A stretch of DNA of 64,000 bases. It comes from Betaproteobacteria bacterium (lineage in GTDB: Bacteria; Pseudomonadota; Gammaproteobacteria; Burkholderiales; Casimicrobiaceae). The notes under the pieces are model-generated. The model saw nothing but the letters and a program-made list of their open reading frames with translations. It ran no database searches and had not been told where the DNA came from. Location of the stretch: the NCBI GenBank assembly GCA_013298765.1, contig JAAFJA010000012.1, positions 87,009-151,008 of the forward strand, written 5' to 3'. Made by a program: the position numbers and the translations under genes. Below, piece by piece: positions 38,299 to 50,541 of this stretch. Within the stretch, counting starts at the first letter, position 1. The number at the start of each line of letters is the position of its first letter.

Positions 38299-38697
38299 GA
38301 AAGTCGCTTACTCTTAGCTGACGCGTTACTGAATATTCCTAGGATTCGGAAGTGCGCTGCACGCTCGCAGAATCGGGAGCCGCATGCGCTGGCGCTTTTT
38401 GCAAAGGCCAGACGCGCGTTTCACGCTTGCTCTTCGGGCGCGCCCGTCTGAGTCGCTACCGCCGCGGTATGGCGGACTTCGACGATTTCAAGCTTAGCGG
38501 CGGCGCATTTGGCACAGCAAACCGCCGCGCCGCGTGCTGGCGAAGCCCGAGTTTGCGCTGCTTGAGGCCCGAGGTTTTGCCTTGAGACACCCGTTTCAAA
38601 TTGATTACAGGCAAAATTACGTATTCGCAATTCAAACGACGCGCGCTCTCTACTTTTGGCGCGGTCATGGTCTTTTTTCCGACAGGATTTTCTCGAC
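38299..38697. other. ppk2-icd intergenic region
   Basis: 399 nt. Open frames on both strands here have no recognisable family, poor ribosome sites and arginine/alanine-rich products typical of GC-rich noise. The last 100 nt are less GC-rich and probably hold the isocitrate dehydrogenase promoter. No terminator with a T-run was found. Confidence 0.35.
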
Positions 38698-40926
38698 ATG
38701 AGCACCCAGCAGCCCACGATCATTTACACCTTGACCGACGAGGCCCCCCTTCTCGCAACCCACGCGTTTTTGCCAATCATTCAATCGTTCGCCAAGCCAG
38801 CGGGTATCAACGTTGAATCGGCCGATATCTCGGTGGCGCATCGGGTGTTAGGTGCTTTTTCAGATGTGTTGCCGCCAGAGCAGCGCGTGCCCGACACCCT
38901 CTCTGAGTTGGGCAAAAAAACGCTGCAAGCCGACGCCAACATCATCAAACTACCGAATATCAGCGCTACAGTCGCTCAGCTCAAAGCCTGTATCAAAGAA
39001 CTGCAGGGCAAGGGCTACAAACTACCCGACTATCCGGAAGATCCAAAAACAGACGAAGACAAAGCGATCAAGGCGCGCTATGCCAAGTGCATCGGCAGCT
39101 CAGTGAATCCGGTGCTGCGTGAAGGCAATTCCGACCGACGCGCACCAAAAGCGGTTAAAGAATACGCCCGAAAAAATCCGCACAGCATGGGCGAGTGGGC
39201 ACCCGCATCGCGCACGCACGTATCGCACATGCATGATGGCGACTTCTATCACGGCGAAAAGTCGATGACGCTTGATCGCCCCCGCGATGTGAAGATGGAG
39301 CTCATCACCAAGAGCGGCAAAACGCTCGTTTTGAAACCGAAGGTCTCGCTGCAAAACGGCGAGATCATCGACAGCATGTTCATGAGCAAGAAGGCGCTCT
39401 GCGCGTTCTACGAGAAAGAGATCGAAGATGCGCGCAAATATGGCGTGATGTTTTCCTTGCACGTGAAGGCGACGATGATGAAGGTGTCTCACCCCATCGT
39501 GTTCGGCCACTGCGTGAAGATTTTCTACAAAGATGCGTTCGCGAAGCACGGCAGACTCTTTGACGAGCTTGGCGTGAATGTAAACAACGGCTTGGTTGAC
39601 CTCTACAACAAGATCACGAGCCTCCCTGCGAGCAAACAAGAGGAAATCAAGCGCGACATGCATGCGTGTTTAGAGCATCGCCCAGAACTCGCGATGGTCG
39701 ACTCCGCAAAAGGCATCACCAATTTCCATTCGCCGAACGATGTGATCGTTGATGCATCGATGCCGGCGATGATCCGCGCCGGTGGCAAGATGTATGGTGC
39801 CGATGGCCGCCTGAAAGACGTGAAGGCCGTGATGCCCGAATCGACCTTTGCGCGCATCTATCAAGAGATCATCAACTTCTGCAAATGGCATGGCAATTTC
39901 GATCCCAAAACGATGGGCTCCGTGCCAAACGTGGGCCTGATGGCGCAACAAGCTGAGGAATACGGCTCGCACGACAAAACCTTCGAGATTACTGAAGACG
40001 GTATCGCGAATGTGACCGATCTCGCCACTGGTGAGGTGCTTCTCACGCAAAACGTGGAGCAAGGCGACATCTGGCGGATGTGTCAGGTCAAAGATGCGCC
40101 GATTCGAGATTGGGTGAAACTCGCTGTGACCCGCGCAAGACAGTCGGCTACACCGGCAGTCTTTTGGTTGGATGCGTACCGCCCGCACGAAGCCGAGGTG
40201 ATCAAAAAGGTGAAGCTTTACCTCAAGGATCACGACACGACTGGCCTCGATATCCAAATCATGTCGCAAGTGCGCGCCATGCGCTACTCGCTGGAACGAA
40301 TCATTCGTGGCCTCGACACCATCTCGGTCACTGGAAACATTCTGCGCGACTACCTGACCGACCTTTTCCCAATCATGGAGCTTGGCACGAGCGCAAAGAT
40401 GCTTTCGATCGTGCCGCTGATGGCGGGTGGCGGCATGTATGAGACTGGCGCGGGCGGCTCTGCGCCGAAACACGTGCAGCAGTTGGTCGAAGAAAACCAC
40501 TTGCGTTGGGATTCGCTCGGTGAATTCCTCGCGCTGGCTGTCAGCTTGGAAGATTTGGGCATCAAAACCGGCAACAAGCAAGCCAAAATTCTTGCGACGA
40601 CGCTCGATATCGCCACCGGAAAGCTGCTCGATAACCGCAAATCCCCGTCGCCAAAAACGGGCGAACTCGACAATCGGGGCAGCCAGTTTTACCTCGCGCT
40701 CTATTGGGCCCAGGCGCTCGCTGCGCAAACAGATGACACGGCATTGGCAGCTCACTTTGCGCCAATTGCAAAGTCGCTCCTCGATAACGAGCAAACGATT
40801 GTTGCCGAGCTCCTCGCCGTGCAAGGTAAGCCTGCCGATATCGGTGGCTACTACATGCTTGATCGCGCGAAAGTTGCGGCGGTGATGCGGCCAAGCAAAA
40901 CGCTCAATGCGCTTGTCGCAGTTTAA
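38698..40926 (+). CDS. icd: NADP-dependent isocitrate dehydrogenase, monomeric type
   Basis: 742 residues from ATG 38698, with AGGA about 9 nt ahead; a longer frame to 38656 was not chosen. The length and sequence ([80 protein letters not shown]) match the large monomeric IDH family. It oxidises isocitrate to 2-oxoglutarate in the citric acid cycle, making NADPH. A structurally different NADP-IDH is encoded 2.1 kb downstream on the other strand. Confidence 0.96.
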   Translation: MSTQQPTIIYTLTDEAPLLATHAFLPIIQSFAKPAGINVESADISVAHRVLGAFSDVLPPEQRVPDTLSELGKKTLQADANIIKLPNISATVAQLKACIKELQGKGYKLPDYPEDPKTDEDKAIKARYAKCIGSSVNPVLREGNSDRRAPKAVKEYARKNPHSMGEWAPASRTHVSHMHDGDFYHGEKSMTLDRPRDVKMELITKSGKTLVLKPKVSLQNGEIIDSMFMSKKALCAFYEKEIEDARKYGVMFSLHVKATMMKVSHPIVFGHCVKIFYKDAFAKHGRLFDELGVNVNNGLVDLYNKITSLPASKQEEIKRDMHACLEHRPELAMVDSAKGITNFHSPNDVIVDASMPAMIRAGGKMYGADGRLKDVKAVMPESTFARIYQEIINFCKWHGNFDPKTMGSVPNVGLMAQQAEEYGSHDKTFEITEDGIANVTDLATGEVLLTQNVEQGDIWRMCQVKDAPIRDWVKLAVTRARQSATPAVFWLDAYRPHEAEVIKKVKLYLKDHDTTGLDIQIMSQVRAMRYSLERIIRGLDTISVTGNILRDYLTDLFPIMELGTSAKMLSIVPLMAGGGMYETGAGGSAPKHVQQLVEENHLRWDSLGEFLALAVSLEDLGIKTGNKQAKILATTLDIATGKLLDNRKSPSPKTGELDNRGSQFYLALYWAQALAAQTDDTALAAHFAPIAKSLLDNEQTIVAELLAVQGKPADIGGYYMLDRAKVAAVMRPSKTLNALVAV

Positions 40927-40948
40927 TTATTGAGTAGTCACATGTGAG

Positions 40949-40978
40949 CGCGCGCTCGGTAGAAATGCTGAGCGCGCG
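40949..40978 (+). terminator. GC hairpin after monomeric icd
   Basis: Nine-bp arms CGCGCGCTC/GAGCGCGCG around a 12-nt loop, 23 nt past the stop. No T-run follows, so efficient intrinsic termination is doubtful. Confidence 0.35.
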
Positions 40979-41034
40979 GATTTGCGGGCTCGCCAGCGTC
41001 TGCCTGGCGTGATTCGAACCGACGAAAGCGAGCG

Positions 41035-42156
41035 ATGCTAGAAAAGCTCAACAAACTCACCGAAGGCCACGGCGAGCTGCGCCCCGGTCATGGCTTGATC
41101 ACCGGCATCATCGCGCTGTCGCTCGCGATTCTTTGTTTTCTGGGCGTTCTCGCGTTTCACTTCCCTGAGTACTTAACGACGCCGCAGCTCAGGAAGAGCT
41201 ACGACGTCGATGTGTTGCGCAAAGTGATGTTCGGCGCCTTGGTCGTCGCTGGTGCATTGAGCTTGGTGAACATCCTCTTCAACCGCGCGAGATGGCTGAG
41301 CGCATTCGCATTTGCGCTGGTTGCACTCACCGCGTTTCTAGGCGGCCATAAAGTGCCGGTAAATGACTTCCCTGACGGCACGCCTTACATCGGGCTCGAT
41401 TGGTTCATCCTTGATCTTTTGGGTTCGGCGTTGATCTTTATCTTCATCGAAAAGCTCTTCCCGCATAAAAAAGACCAGCCCGTATTTCGCCCTGAATGGC
41501 AAACAGACTTCTACCACTTCATCGTGAACCACTTGCTGGTGGGATTTGTGCTTTTAGCGGTGAACTTGATGGTGCACAAAGGCTTCGGCTGGGCCGTGAA
41601 AAACGATGTGCAAGCCTGGATCCAAGGCTTGCCATTTGTCGCGGAGTTGTTGCTCATCATCTTGGTGGCAGACTTGGTGCAATATTGGACGCACCGCGCG
41701 TATCACGAGACGTGGCTCTGGCGCTTTCATGCCGTGCATCACAGCACAAAGCACATGGACTGGATGGCGGGCTCGCGGCAGCATGTCGTGGAAATCGTCG
41801 CCACTCGTACGCTTGTGCTCGCGCCAATCTTTGTTCTCGGCTTTAGCAAAGAGGTCATCGACGCCTATATCGTCGTGGTCGGCTTCCAAGCCGTGTTCAA
41901 TCACTGCAATGTCAACGTGCGCTTGGGGCCGTTGCGCTACCTGATCGTCACGCCAAACTTTCATCACTGGCATCACAGCCAAGACCAAGAAGCACTCGAT
42001 ACCAACTACGCGGCGCACTTCTCGTTTCTAGACTATCTCTTTGGTACCGCCGCAAACAGCGCGCGTATTTGGCCCGAGAAATACGGTGTGCTTGGCGACT
42101 ACGTACCAAGCCGCTTCATCGCGCAGCTGAAATTTCCATTTACTTGGCGCGGCTAG
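41035..42156 (+). CDS. Sterol desaturase/fatty acid hydroxylase family membrane protein
   Basis: 373 residues with about seven membrane helices. The di-iron histidine boxes are complete: HRAYH (HX3H), HAVHHS (HX2HH), a lone FNHCN and HHWHHS (HX2HH). The family hydroxylates or desaturates lipid substrates at the membrane with O2. The N-terminal half has three extra helices ahead of the catalytic domain. The substrate is unknown and the neighbours give no clear hint. Confidence 0.88.
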   Translation: MLEKLNKLTEGHGELRPGHGLITGIIALSLAILCFLGVLAFHFPEYLTTPQLRKSYDVDVLRKVMFGALVVAGALSLVNILFNRARWLSAFAFALVALTAFLGGHKVPVNDFPDGTPYIGLDWFILDLLGSALIFIFIEKLFPHKKDQPVFRPEWQTDFYHFIVNHLLVGFVLLAVNLMVHKGFGWAVKNDVQAWIQGLPFVAELLLIILVADLVQYWTHRAYHETWLWRFHAVHHSTKHMDWMAGSRQHVVEIVATRTLVLAPIFVLGFSKEVIDAYIVVVGFQAVFNHCNVNVRLGPLRYLIVTPNFHHWHHSQDQEALDTNYAAHFSFLDYLFGTAANSARIWPEKYGVLGDYVPSRFIAQLKFPFTWRG

Positions 42157-43008
42157 GCCAACTCACCTCGACGCCGGCCATGCCTGCAATCTCACACGCT
42201 ACGCGACTACCTCTCGTCTTCTTGGGCGAGCTCTGGTTTCAATTGCGAGCAAGGTTTACCGAGGCCAAGCGTTTGGAGCAGTGTGCGGCGCGCTAAGCGC
42301 GCACTAGGTTGATTCGTGGCATTCGTCGTCGTGCGCTTGCGAGCATCAGTGTTGCCGCTCGCGCGCCCAACATCGCGCTCGCGCCCCGCGCGTCGCGCGG
42401 CGCACGCCTCGACGCGCGAATGCGCGAGCGCGGCACACTGGGCCGCCGCGCGACGACTACGCAACGGTTCATGCGAAACCAGCGATCGGGATCGATCAGG
42501 CAAAGACACGATTCGAGCACTCGATGCGGCACATCGTGCAACGGTTTCAGTCGCGTTTCAAATCTCGCCCAGCGCGGAAGGCTCATCAGTATACGGTCGC
42601 ACAGACGAGCCCTATTCCAGCTTACAGCTCGACCCAGAAAATATCGTCCACGCACGCACAACCATGCGAGAAATTCTCGGTACTTCACAACGACACACCT
42701 CCGGTTGCGGCGCGCATTGATTTAGTTATCGCGCCGACCGCGCAAGTGAAACCGCTCCGAGCTGCCGCGTCAATGCCGAAAATGCTCGAATCAGGGCAAG
42801 CCTGGGCATTGCGCGACGGCGTCAGCGCTCTAGATTCGCATTTAACTTTTTTGGTTATTCGACCGATTAATCAAGGCTCACGCACTTCTAGGTGCACTAT
42901 CAAGATTTACGTTAAGTCGCTTGTCGCCCCGATCAATACTAAGCCACCGGTTGAAAGTCAAACAAAAAAAGCCCACCGAAGTGAGCCCTTTCCCAGAGTA
43001 CCCTTCGG
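42157..43008. other. 852-nt region without a recognisable gene
   Basis: The left part (to about 42480) is very GC-rich with many GCGC runs, including GCGCGCT-A-AGCGCGC near 42287; the right part is AT-richer. Overlapping open frames on both strands code for arginine-rich, family-less products. A weak pair of palindromes, GACCGATTAATCAAGGCTC (42861) and GCCCCGATCAATACTAAGCC (42926), has the 65-bp spacing of the paired-palindrome family. It may be decayed coding sequence; I cannot say of what. Confidence 0.4.
42964..42986 (-). terminator. Rho-independent terminator of the dimeric icd gene
   Basis: On the minus strand GCTCAC-TTCG-GTGGGC forms a UUCG-capped stem followed by seven T residues, 23 nt after the stop codon. 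Confidence 0.85.
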
Positions 43009-44223
43009 TTAGCTCATGCGGCGTTTGAGCTCCGCATCGATTGCATCAAGGAAAGCTTGGGTGTTGAGATACTTGTGGTTTGCGTCGATGAGAATTGCAA
43101 GATCCTTGGTCATTAAACCCGCCTCAACGACATCGACGCACACTCTTTCGAGCGCGTTTGCAAAATTCTGGACTTCTGGCGTTCCATCCATTTTTCCGCG
43201 GAAATAGAGGCCGCGGGTCCAGGCGTAAATCGAAGCGATCGGATTGGTTGAGGTCTCTCTACCCTGCTGCCACTGGCGAAAATGACGCGTTACTGTGCCA
43301 TGCGCGGCTTCGGCTTCAACCGTTTTGCCGTCTGGCGACATGAGCACCGACGTCATTAGCCCGAGCGAGCCGTAGCCCTGCGCAACGGTGTCGGATTGCA
43401 CATCGCCATCGTAGTTCTTGCAGGCCCACAAGTAGCCGCCGCTCCACTTCAAGTTCGATGCCACCATGTCATCGATCAGACGATGCTCGTACGCGAGGCC
43501 TTTGGCATCGAATTTTGATTTGAACTCGCTATCGAAGACCTCCTGGAAGAGATTCTTGAAGCGACCATCATAGATTTTCAAAATCGTGTTTTTGGTGGAC
43601 AAATACACCGAGTAGTTGCGCTCAAGGCCATAGTTGAAGCAGGCGCGCGCGAAGCCGATGATCGACTTATCTTGGTTGTACATCCCCATCGTGACGCCGG
43701 CACCCGGGGCCTTGTAAACCTCTTTTACGACCGGCTCGCCGCCGCCCTCGGGCTCGAACACGAGCTTCACCGTGCCCGGACCATCAAACTTAATCTCGGA
43801 TGCTTTGTATTGGTCGCCGAAACCGTGGCGAGCCACGACCACCGGCTTATCCCAGTGACCCACGATACGTGGCACGTTACGGCAAATGATTGGCTCGCGA
43901 AAGATCGTGCCGTCGAGGATATTGCGAATCGTGCCATTGGGCGACGGCAGCATTTTTGGCGACCCGAACTCCTTCACTCGCCACTCGTCGTGAGTAATCG
44001 TGGCGCACTTAACGGCAACTCCGTATTCCTTCGTGGCGTTGGCCGAATCGAAAGTCACCTTGTCGGCCGTTTTGTCACGACTTCCGATCCCGAGGTCGAA
44101 ATACTTCAGATCAATGTTCAGGTACGGAAGGATCAGCTTTTCGCGAATCTGCTGCCAAATAACGCGCGTCATCTCGTCCCCGTCCATTTCGACAACGGGG
44201 CTCTTCACCGTAATTTTGCTCAT
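43009..44223 (-). CDS. icd: NADP-dependent isocitrate dehydrogenase, dimeric (type II) form
   Basis: 404 residues from ATG 44223; the longer frame to 44310 adds residues foreign to the family. [19 protein letters not shown] at the start, [49 protein letters not shown] and [12 protein letters not shown] match the homodimeric NADP-IDH found in eukaryotes and some bacteria. It catalyses the same step as the monomeric enzyme nearby, from a different fold family. Own terminator at 42964-42986. Confidence 0.96.
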   Translation of the reverse strand: MSKITVKSPVVEMDGDEMTRVIWQQIREKLILPYLNIDLKYFDLGIGSRDKTADKVTFDSANATKEYGVAVKCATITHDEWRVKEFGSPKMLPSPNGTIRNILDGTIFREPIICRNVPRIVGHWDKPVVVARHGFGDQYKASEIKFDGPGTVKLVFEPEGGGEPVVKEVYKAPGAGVTMGMYNQDKSIIGFARACFNYGLERNYSVYLSTKNTILKIYDGRFKNLFQEVFDSEFKSKFDAKGLAYEHRLIDDMVASNLKWSGGYLWACKNYDGDVQSDTVAQGYGSLGLMTSVLMSPDGKTVEAEAAHGTVTRHFRQWQQGRETSTNPIASIYAWTRGLYFRGKMDGTPEVQNFANALERVCVDVVEAGLMTKDLAILIDANHKYLNTQAFLDAIDAELKRRMS

Positions 44224-44357
44224 GATGGTCTTAATCGTGGGTGAACAAAAAAAGCAGCGGGCGCTATGACAAACGGGATGACCGCATGTCGAGGCAACTC
44301 CCTCGCTCAAGCGTCCGGTCGAACCGGATCCGCCCGCGATAATAGCAAAGCCAAAAG

Positions 44358-44383
44358 CCTCCTAGAGTACCCACTCTAGGAGG
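44358..44383 (-). terminator. Perfect 11-bp hairpin after the cold-shock gene
   Basis: CCTCCTAGAGT-ACCC-ACTCTAGGAGG, 65 nt past the cold-shock stop; on the minus strand it is followed by GCTTTTGGCTTT. Likely a terminator for the cold-shock gene, weak in T-run. Confidence 0.65.
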
Positions 44384-44447
44384 TTGATGTTTAGCTAATT
44401 GGGTCCGTTGCGTCGAACCGCTGGCTCGACACGAACGCGATTAAAAA

Positions 44448-44660
44448 CTAGTTCGCCGCGTCAGACTGGATGTTGGAAGCCTGCTTGCCCTTTGGCCCTG
44501 CAATGACCTCGAACTGAACACGTTGCCCCTCTTTTAGCGACCGAAAACCATCCATTTGAATGGCCGAGAAGTGCGCGAATACGTCATCCGTGCCGTCATC
44601 GGGCTTGATAAAGCCAAAGCCCTTCGCGTCGTTAAACCACTTCACTGTTCCCGTTGTCAT
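44448..44660 (-). CDS. Cold-shock domain protein (CspA family)
   Basis: 70 residues from ATG 44660, the usual [18 protein letters not shown] start; an ATG 15 codons upstream would add a non-family extension. RNP1 (KGFGFI) and RNP2 (VFAHF) motifs are intact. It is a single-stranded nucleic acid binding protein and RNA chaperone. A long upstream region is consistent with a structured cold-shock leader, but this was not folded. Confidence 0.95.
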   Translation of the reverse strand: MTTGTVKWFNDAKGFGFIKPDDGTDDVFAHFSAIQMDGFRSLKEGQRVQFEVIAGPKGKQASNIQSDAAN

Positions 44661-45055
44661 ATCTTGGTATCTCCCAACTTCTTTGCCGCGCATTGCCGCA
44701 TTCACTCATTAACCACAAGGTAACTCCGTTTTTGATGGAGCGAGTCAGTGTCGGCAACATTACTTCTTGTCGAAGCGATCCTGCGCTTCGAACAAGATTT
44801 GTACAGCCTCTGGGCTTTCAACGTCAAGCATTTCAAAATCGCTTTTTTGCGTCGTCGGTCGCTGTGCCTCATTGCTGCAACGTTTCGACGAGAAAGCGGT
44901 TGTGCCGTTCAAGTAGCCTGCTGGCATGTCTTATGCTCCTGGAAATCAGCGAAATTCGCTGGACTATCCGTTGAAATTTAGAGACTTGTTCATCGTTTCT
45001 CTTGAAATAACTGAAACCGCGTCGACATTCGCTAAAGCCTTGTTATTTTGTTTTT
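44661..45055. other. Divergent region between the cold-shock gene and clpS
   Basis: 395 nt. It should hold the cold-shock leader and promoter on the left and the clpS promoter on the right (AT-rich stretch 44980-45050). Small open frames on the plus strand here have no family and are not called. Confidence 0.4.
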
Positions 45056-45403
45056 ATGGCTAATACGTCGTCACCTAATCCCCCAGCACCGGGCGCTCCA
45101 CCCGGATTCGAAGACGATTCAGTCGTAGTTGCTGATCGCGTTTCCACCAAGCCGCCGCCGATGTATCGCGTACTGCTGCTGAACGACGATTACACACCGA
45201 TGGATTTCGTGGTGGGCGTGCTGCAATTGGTGTTCACCATGACGCGCGAACAAGCCACGCAGGTGATGCTGCAAGTCCACCGTACCGGAATGGGCACCTG
45301 CGGCGTCTTCACGAAAGAAATTGCGGACACCAAAGTTCAGCAAGTCATAGAGATCGCACTAGAGCACCAGCACCCGCTTCAGTGTACGATGGAGCCTAAC
45401 TGA
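45056..45403 (+). CDS. clpS: ATP-dependent Clp protease adaptor ClpS
   Basis: 115 residues. A proline-rich disordered N-terminus is followed by the ClpS core: [21 protein letters not shown], then [30 protein letters not shown]. The NDDYT and HRTG residues form the pocket for N-end rule (N-degron) substrates. ClpS delivers these to ClpAP; clpA follows 130 nt downstream. Confidence 0.96.
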   Translation: MANTSSPNPPAPGAPPGFEDDSVVVADRVSTKPPPMYRVLLLNDDYTPMDFVVGVLQLVFTMTREQATQVMLQVHRTGMGTCGVFTKEIADTKVQQVIEIALEHQHPLQCTMEPN

Positions 45404-45533
45404 ACTCCGGTTACAGACGAAACGACAGAGAGGCCAGTCATCCAACCATGCTATTTCGCATGACGGTGACAAACGCGAGCACAGACAGGTCCCGCACGCA
45501 GAAGGACAGTGCCGCAAAGAAGGTAGTTGAAAG

Positions 45534-47819
<2,286 letters not shown>

Positions 47820-47839
47820 TCTCGCGCGACTGACAGAAA

Positions 47840-47863
47840 GCCCGCTTCACGCGGGCGTTTTTT
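47840..47863 (+). terminator. Rho-independent terminator of clpA
   Basis: GCCCGC-TTCAC-GCGGGC followed by G and six T residues, 21 nt after the clpA stop codon. Confidence 0.88.
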
Positions 47864-47941
47864 CGCCCCGGCTATGCACCACTCTGTGGTGACCGCGTCC
47901 TTGAGCAATGCTCAAGCGCAGCAATTACTTCATGTTAAAGA

Positions 47942-48074
47942 CCCCTGCACAACGTAGCGAGAGCCCGTCAGACGAGGAAAAAATTCGAGAAAACACCGGA
48001 GCGTACGTAGGTACGTGAGGATTTTTCGCGAATTTTTGACGAAGTATCACGGCCTCGCAGTAGTTGTGCAGGGG
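47942..48074. repeat. 133-bp element with 12-bp terminal inverted repeats
   Basis: CCCCTGCACAAC at 47942-47953 is repeated inverted at 48063-48074. The interior is partly self-complementary (AAAAAATTCGAGAAAA against TTTTTCGCGAATTTTT, and GCGTACGTAGGTACGTG). It has no coding capacity, so it resembles a miniature mobile element or a structured repeat. Its right end overlaps the 3' end of the next open frame. Confidence 0.6.
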
Positions 48075-48343
48075 GCTTTCTTGGCGGGCGGCACGGGGTT
48101 GTCGGTGGCGCCACTATGGTCCGACCGCCGCGCCATACCGATTTGTGCAAGATAAACATTGCCCCGCGACTCCCCTTCGGTCTGGAAACGATCCAGCACC
48201 TTAGCCAATTCCTGTTTTAGCTGGTTAGCCCGCGCCGCACTCAGGCGAAGGATGCGCCAGCTGTCTAGTGGCGTAAACGTCGCGCCGCGTATGTTGATCG
48301 CACGACCTGACACCCTGCCCTCCGTGTCGAGCCAAAACTCCAT
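48047..48343 (-). CDS. Small uncharacterised ORF, 3' end inside a repeat element
   Basis: 98 residues from ATG 48343. MEFWLDTEGRVSGRAINIRG and SWRILRLSAARANQLKQELAKVL look like folded protein, but the last 12 or so residues are read from the 133-bp element. Upstream, the frame stays open for another 18 codons (GIARDAAATVEG) to a TAG, without a good start codon. It may be the remnant of a longer gene. Low certainty. Confidence 0.35.
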   Translation of the reverse strand: MEFWLDTEGRVSGRAINIRGATFTPLDSWRILRLSAARANQLKQELAKVLDRFQTEGESRGNVYLAQIGMARRSDHSGATDNPVPPAKKAPCTTTARP

Positions 48344-48512
48344 GCCCTCGACCGTTGCCGCCGCATCGCGCGCGATGCCGATGCAAACGCCCGGCGGCTA
48401 AGGTCGGGTACACAGCGCCGGGTTAGTCCCGCGTTGGACACGTTTTCTCGTCACCGATTTCGCGAGCTGCAACGCCAAAGTGGCAACTTCCGAATGAGTA
48501 GCAACTCGAGCT

Positions 48513-50387
48513 CTACGAAGTTATCGCGGGCAATAACGCTCTCAACTCCGCCAACGCGTTTGCCTCATGAATCGGTTTGTCATCTCGAATGCGCAGCATG
48601 CGCGGGAAGCGCACGGCGATACCGCTCTTGTGGCGCGAGCTTTCGTTGATGCCTTCGAAGCCGAGTTCGAACACGAGCATGGGTTTGACGCTGCGCACGG
48701 GGCCGAATTTGTTGATCGTGGTTTTGCGGATCACGGCGTCGATGCGCTTGAACTCGTCGTCAGTGAGTCCCGAATACGCTTTCGCGAACGGAACGAGTTG
48801 CAATACCTCTTCCATTGCGCCTTCGGGAATCGGTTTACCTTCCGCGATGTTGTCGATTACGTGCTGCGCCTCTAGCGCATCACGCGGCGCACGCGACCAC
48901 ACAGCGAAGGTGTAGTCGGTATAGACGCTCGCGCGGCGACCATGGCCCGCTTGCGCGTAGATCAACACGCAATCGATCGTCATCGGATCGATCTTCCATT
49001 TCCACCACAGGCCGTCGGCTTTGGTGCGCCCCGCGCCGTACGCCGATTCGCGATGTTTGAGCATGAAACCTTCCACGCCGCGTGCACGACTTTCGCTGCG
49101 AAGCTTTGCTAGCTCTAGCCACGATGCACCAATTATCTTGGGCGATAGACGGCAATTGGTTAATTCTCGATCTACTAACTTTTCTAGCATCTCGCCCCTA
49201 TTAAAATGGGGCAAGCTGCGTTGATCTATTCCGTTAGTCTCAAGAAGATCGTACGCCATGAAAACCACCGGCGCGTCGGCGAGCACTTTCTTCGTGAGCG
49301 ACTTGCGGCCGATTCGTTGCTGAAGCAACGCGAACGGCGCGGGCGCGTTCTCATCCGATTTCCACACAAGAATTTCGCCGTCGAGTACCGTGCCGTCATC
49401 AAGCGCATTCGCCATCTCAACGATTTCGGGAAAGCGATCTGTGATCAGCTCTTCGCCGCGCGACCAGATGAACGCACGACCACCACGCTTGACCACTTGC
49501 GCGCGAATGCCGTCGTATTTCCATTCAACAATCCAATCGGATACTGGGCCGAGCTTCGCGTCGAATTCGTCGAGCGAGAATGGGATTTGGTGCGCAAGGA
49601 AAAACGGATAAGGCTGGCCGTTGGTCTCGACTGCGTCGATACTCTCGTCGCTTTCGTCACTCAGGTCGCCGTCGATTTCCGCGTTCCCGTTGGCGTGGTT
49701 GCGTACGATTCGCAGGAACATTTGAGCAGTGGGCGCGCGAGTGCCATCGGTGTAGCCCATCATTCGTTCCGCGATGCGCTTCGGATCAACGCCTGCGTGT
49801 TCCGCGAGCGCGCGTTGCACGAGGAGCTTACTCACGCCAACGCGAAAGCCGCCACCAATCAACTTGGTGAGGAGAAATCGGCCAGTGGTGTCGAGTTCAT
49901 TCCAATACGAGCGAATGCGATGTGCGCGTTCAGCTTCGTCGAGTGATTTGAGTGGGAGCAGACGCTCTTCGATCCATTCGGCAAGGCCCACGTGCTTGGT
50001 GTCCTCGATTCCGCTGCACTGCATCGCGGCTACGGGCTCGACGTCTCGCCCCTCTCCCTCGGGGAGCGGGTGCCCGTAGGGCGAGTGAGGGAGAACGTCG
50101 CCGTTTGCATTCTTCGGCAACACCAGAGCAATGGTCTCCGCCAAATCGCCAACCGCCTGGTAGCTCTCTTCAAACAACCATTCTGGAATTGCCGCAACCT
50201 CGCGAGCAAGCGCGCGTAGCTCAGAGGTCTTCACCACTTGTCGCGGCTTTCCACCTGCGAGGAAGTACGCAGCCCACGCGGCATCAGCGGGTGGCGCATC
50301 GGCAAAGTAGCGATTCAGCGCTGCGACTTTATCCAGCGTCGCTGTGCTGCGATCGAGTTCGCTGAAGAGTTGCGCGAATGCTTTCAC
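48513..50387 (-). CDS. ATP-dependent DNA ligase
   Basis: 624 residues. The N-terminal helical DNA-binding domain is followed by the nucleotidyltransferase core with WKYDGIRAQ (adenylated Lys near residue 290), then DGEILVWK, MAYDLLE, GVEGFMLKHRES and WWKWKIDP, and an OB-fold. This is the bacterial ligase usually encoded with an MBL-fold exonuclease and a DEXH helicase, proposed to serve DNA repair beside the NAD+-dependent LigA. The exonuclease lies 4.5 kb upstream here. Residues about 97-116 come from a palindromic repeat (50041-50098), and a rare-codon patch with paired palindromes lies at 49126-49212. Confidence 0.93.
   Translation of the reverse strand: MKAFAQLFSELDRSTATLDKVAALNRYFADAPPADAAWAAYFLAGGKPRQVVKTSELRALAREVAAIPEWLFEESYQAVGDLAETIALVLPKNANGDVLPHSPYGHPLPEGEGRDVEPVAAMQCSGIEDTKHVGLAEWIEERLLPLKSLDEAERAHRIRSYWNELDTTGRFLLTKLIGGGFRVGVSKLLVQRALAEHAGVDPKRIAERMMGYTDGTRAPTAQMFLRIVRNHANGNAEIDGDLSDESDESIDAVETNGQPYPFFLAHQIPFSLDEFDAKLGPVSDWIVEWKYDGIRAQVVKRGGRAFIWSRGEELITDRFPEIVEMANALDDGTVLDGEILVWKSDENAPAPFALLQQRIGRKSLTKKVLADAPVVFMAYDLLETNGIDQRSLPHFNRGEMLEKLVDRELTNCRLSPKIIGASWLELAKLRSESRARGVEGFMLKHRESAYGAGRTKADGLWWKWKIDPMTIDCVLIYAQAGHGRRASVYTDYTFAVWSRAPRDALEAQHVIDNIAEGKPIPEGAMEEVLQLVPFAKAYSGLTDDEFKRIDAVIRKTTINKFGPVRSVKPMLVFELGFEGINESSRHKSGIAVRFPRMLRIRDDKPIHEANALAELRALLPAITS
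49126..49212. repeat. Paired AT-centred palindromes inside the ligase gene
   Basis: GCACCAATTATCTTGGGC (49126-49143) and the strong palindrome GCCCCTATTAAAATGGGGC (49194-49212), starts 68 bp apart, match the intergenic pairs in core and spacing. The codons between them are AT-rich (TTA GTA GAT CGA GAA TTA). Confidence 0.45.
50041..50098. repeat. Palindromic repeat read in frame within the ligase gene
   Basis: Contains the hairpins CTCCC-TC-GGGGAG and GCCC-GTA-GGGC between ACGT ends, the pattern of the intergenic CTCTCCC/GTGAGGG repeats. It encodes SPYGHPLPEGEGR-like residues in the linker after the first ligase helices. Confidence 0.6.
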
Positions 50388-50541
50388 CTCTTCATTCTGC
50401 CGTAGGTCACCCTACAGGTCGCGCGAGCGAATGCGCGTCCGCTGGTTGCGACAGTAGCGGCGACGCGGTGAGGGGCGCTCGCGCACGCTTTGTACGTGCG
50501 CAATAGCCACTCCGTTCGGGCTGCTGCCGAATGTAACGCGC

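Noticed and set aside
39670-40824. 384-codon minus-strand frame inside monomeric icd
   Set aside because: Shadow of a conserved coding region; no protein-like motif.
42309-42725. Overlapping 130-160 codon frames on both strands in the 42-43 kb gap
   Set aside because: Arginine-rich products without recognisable domains, competing with one another in a GC-rich stretch; reported as a gap instead.
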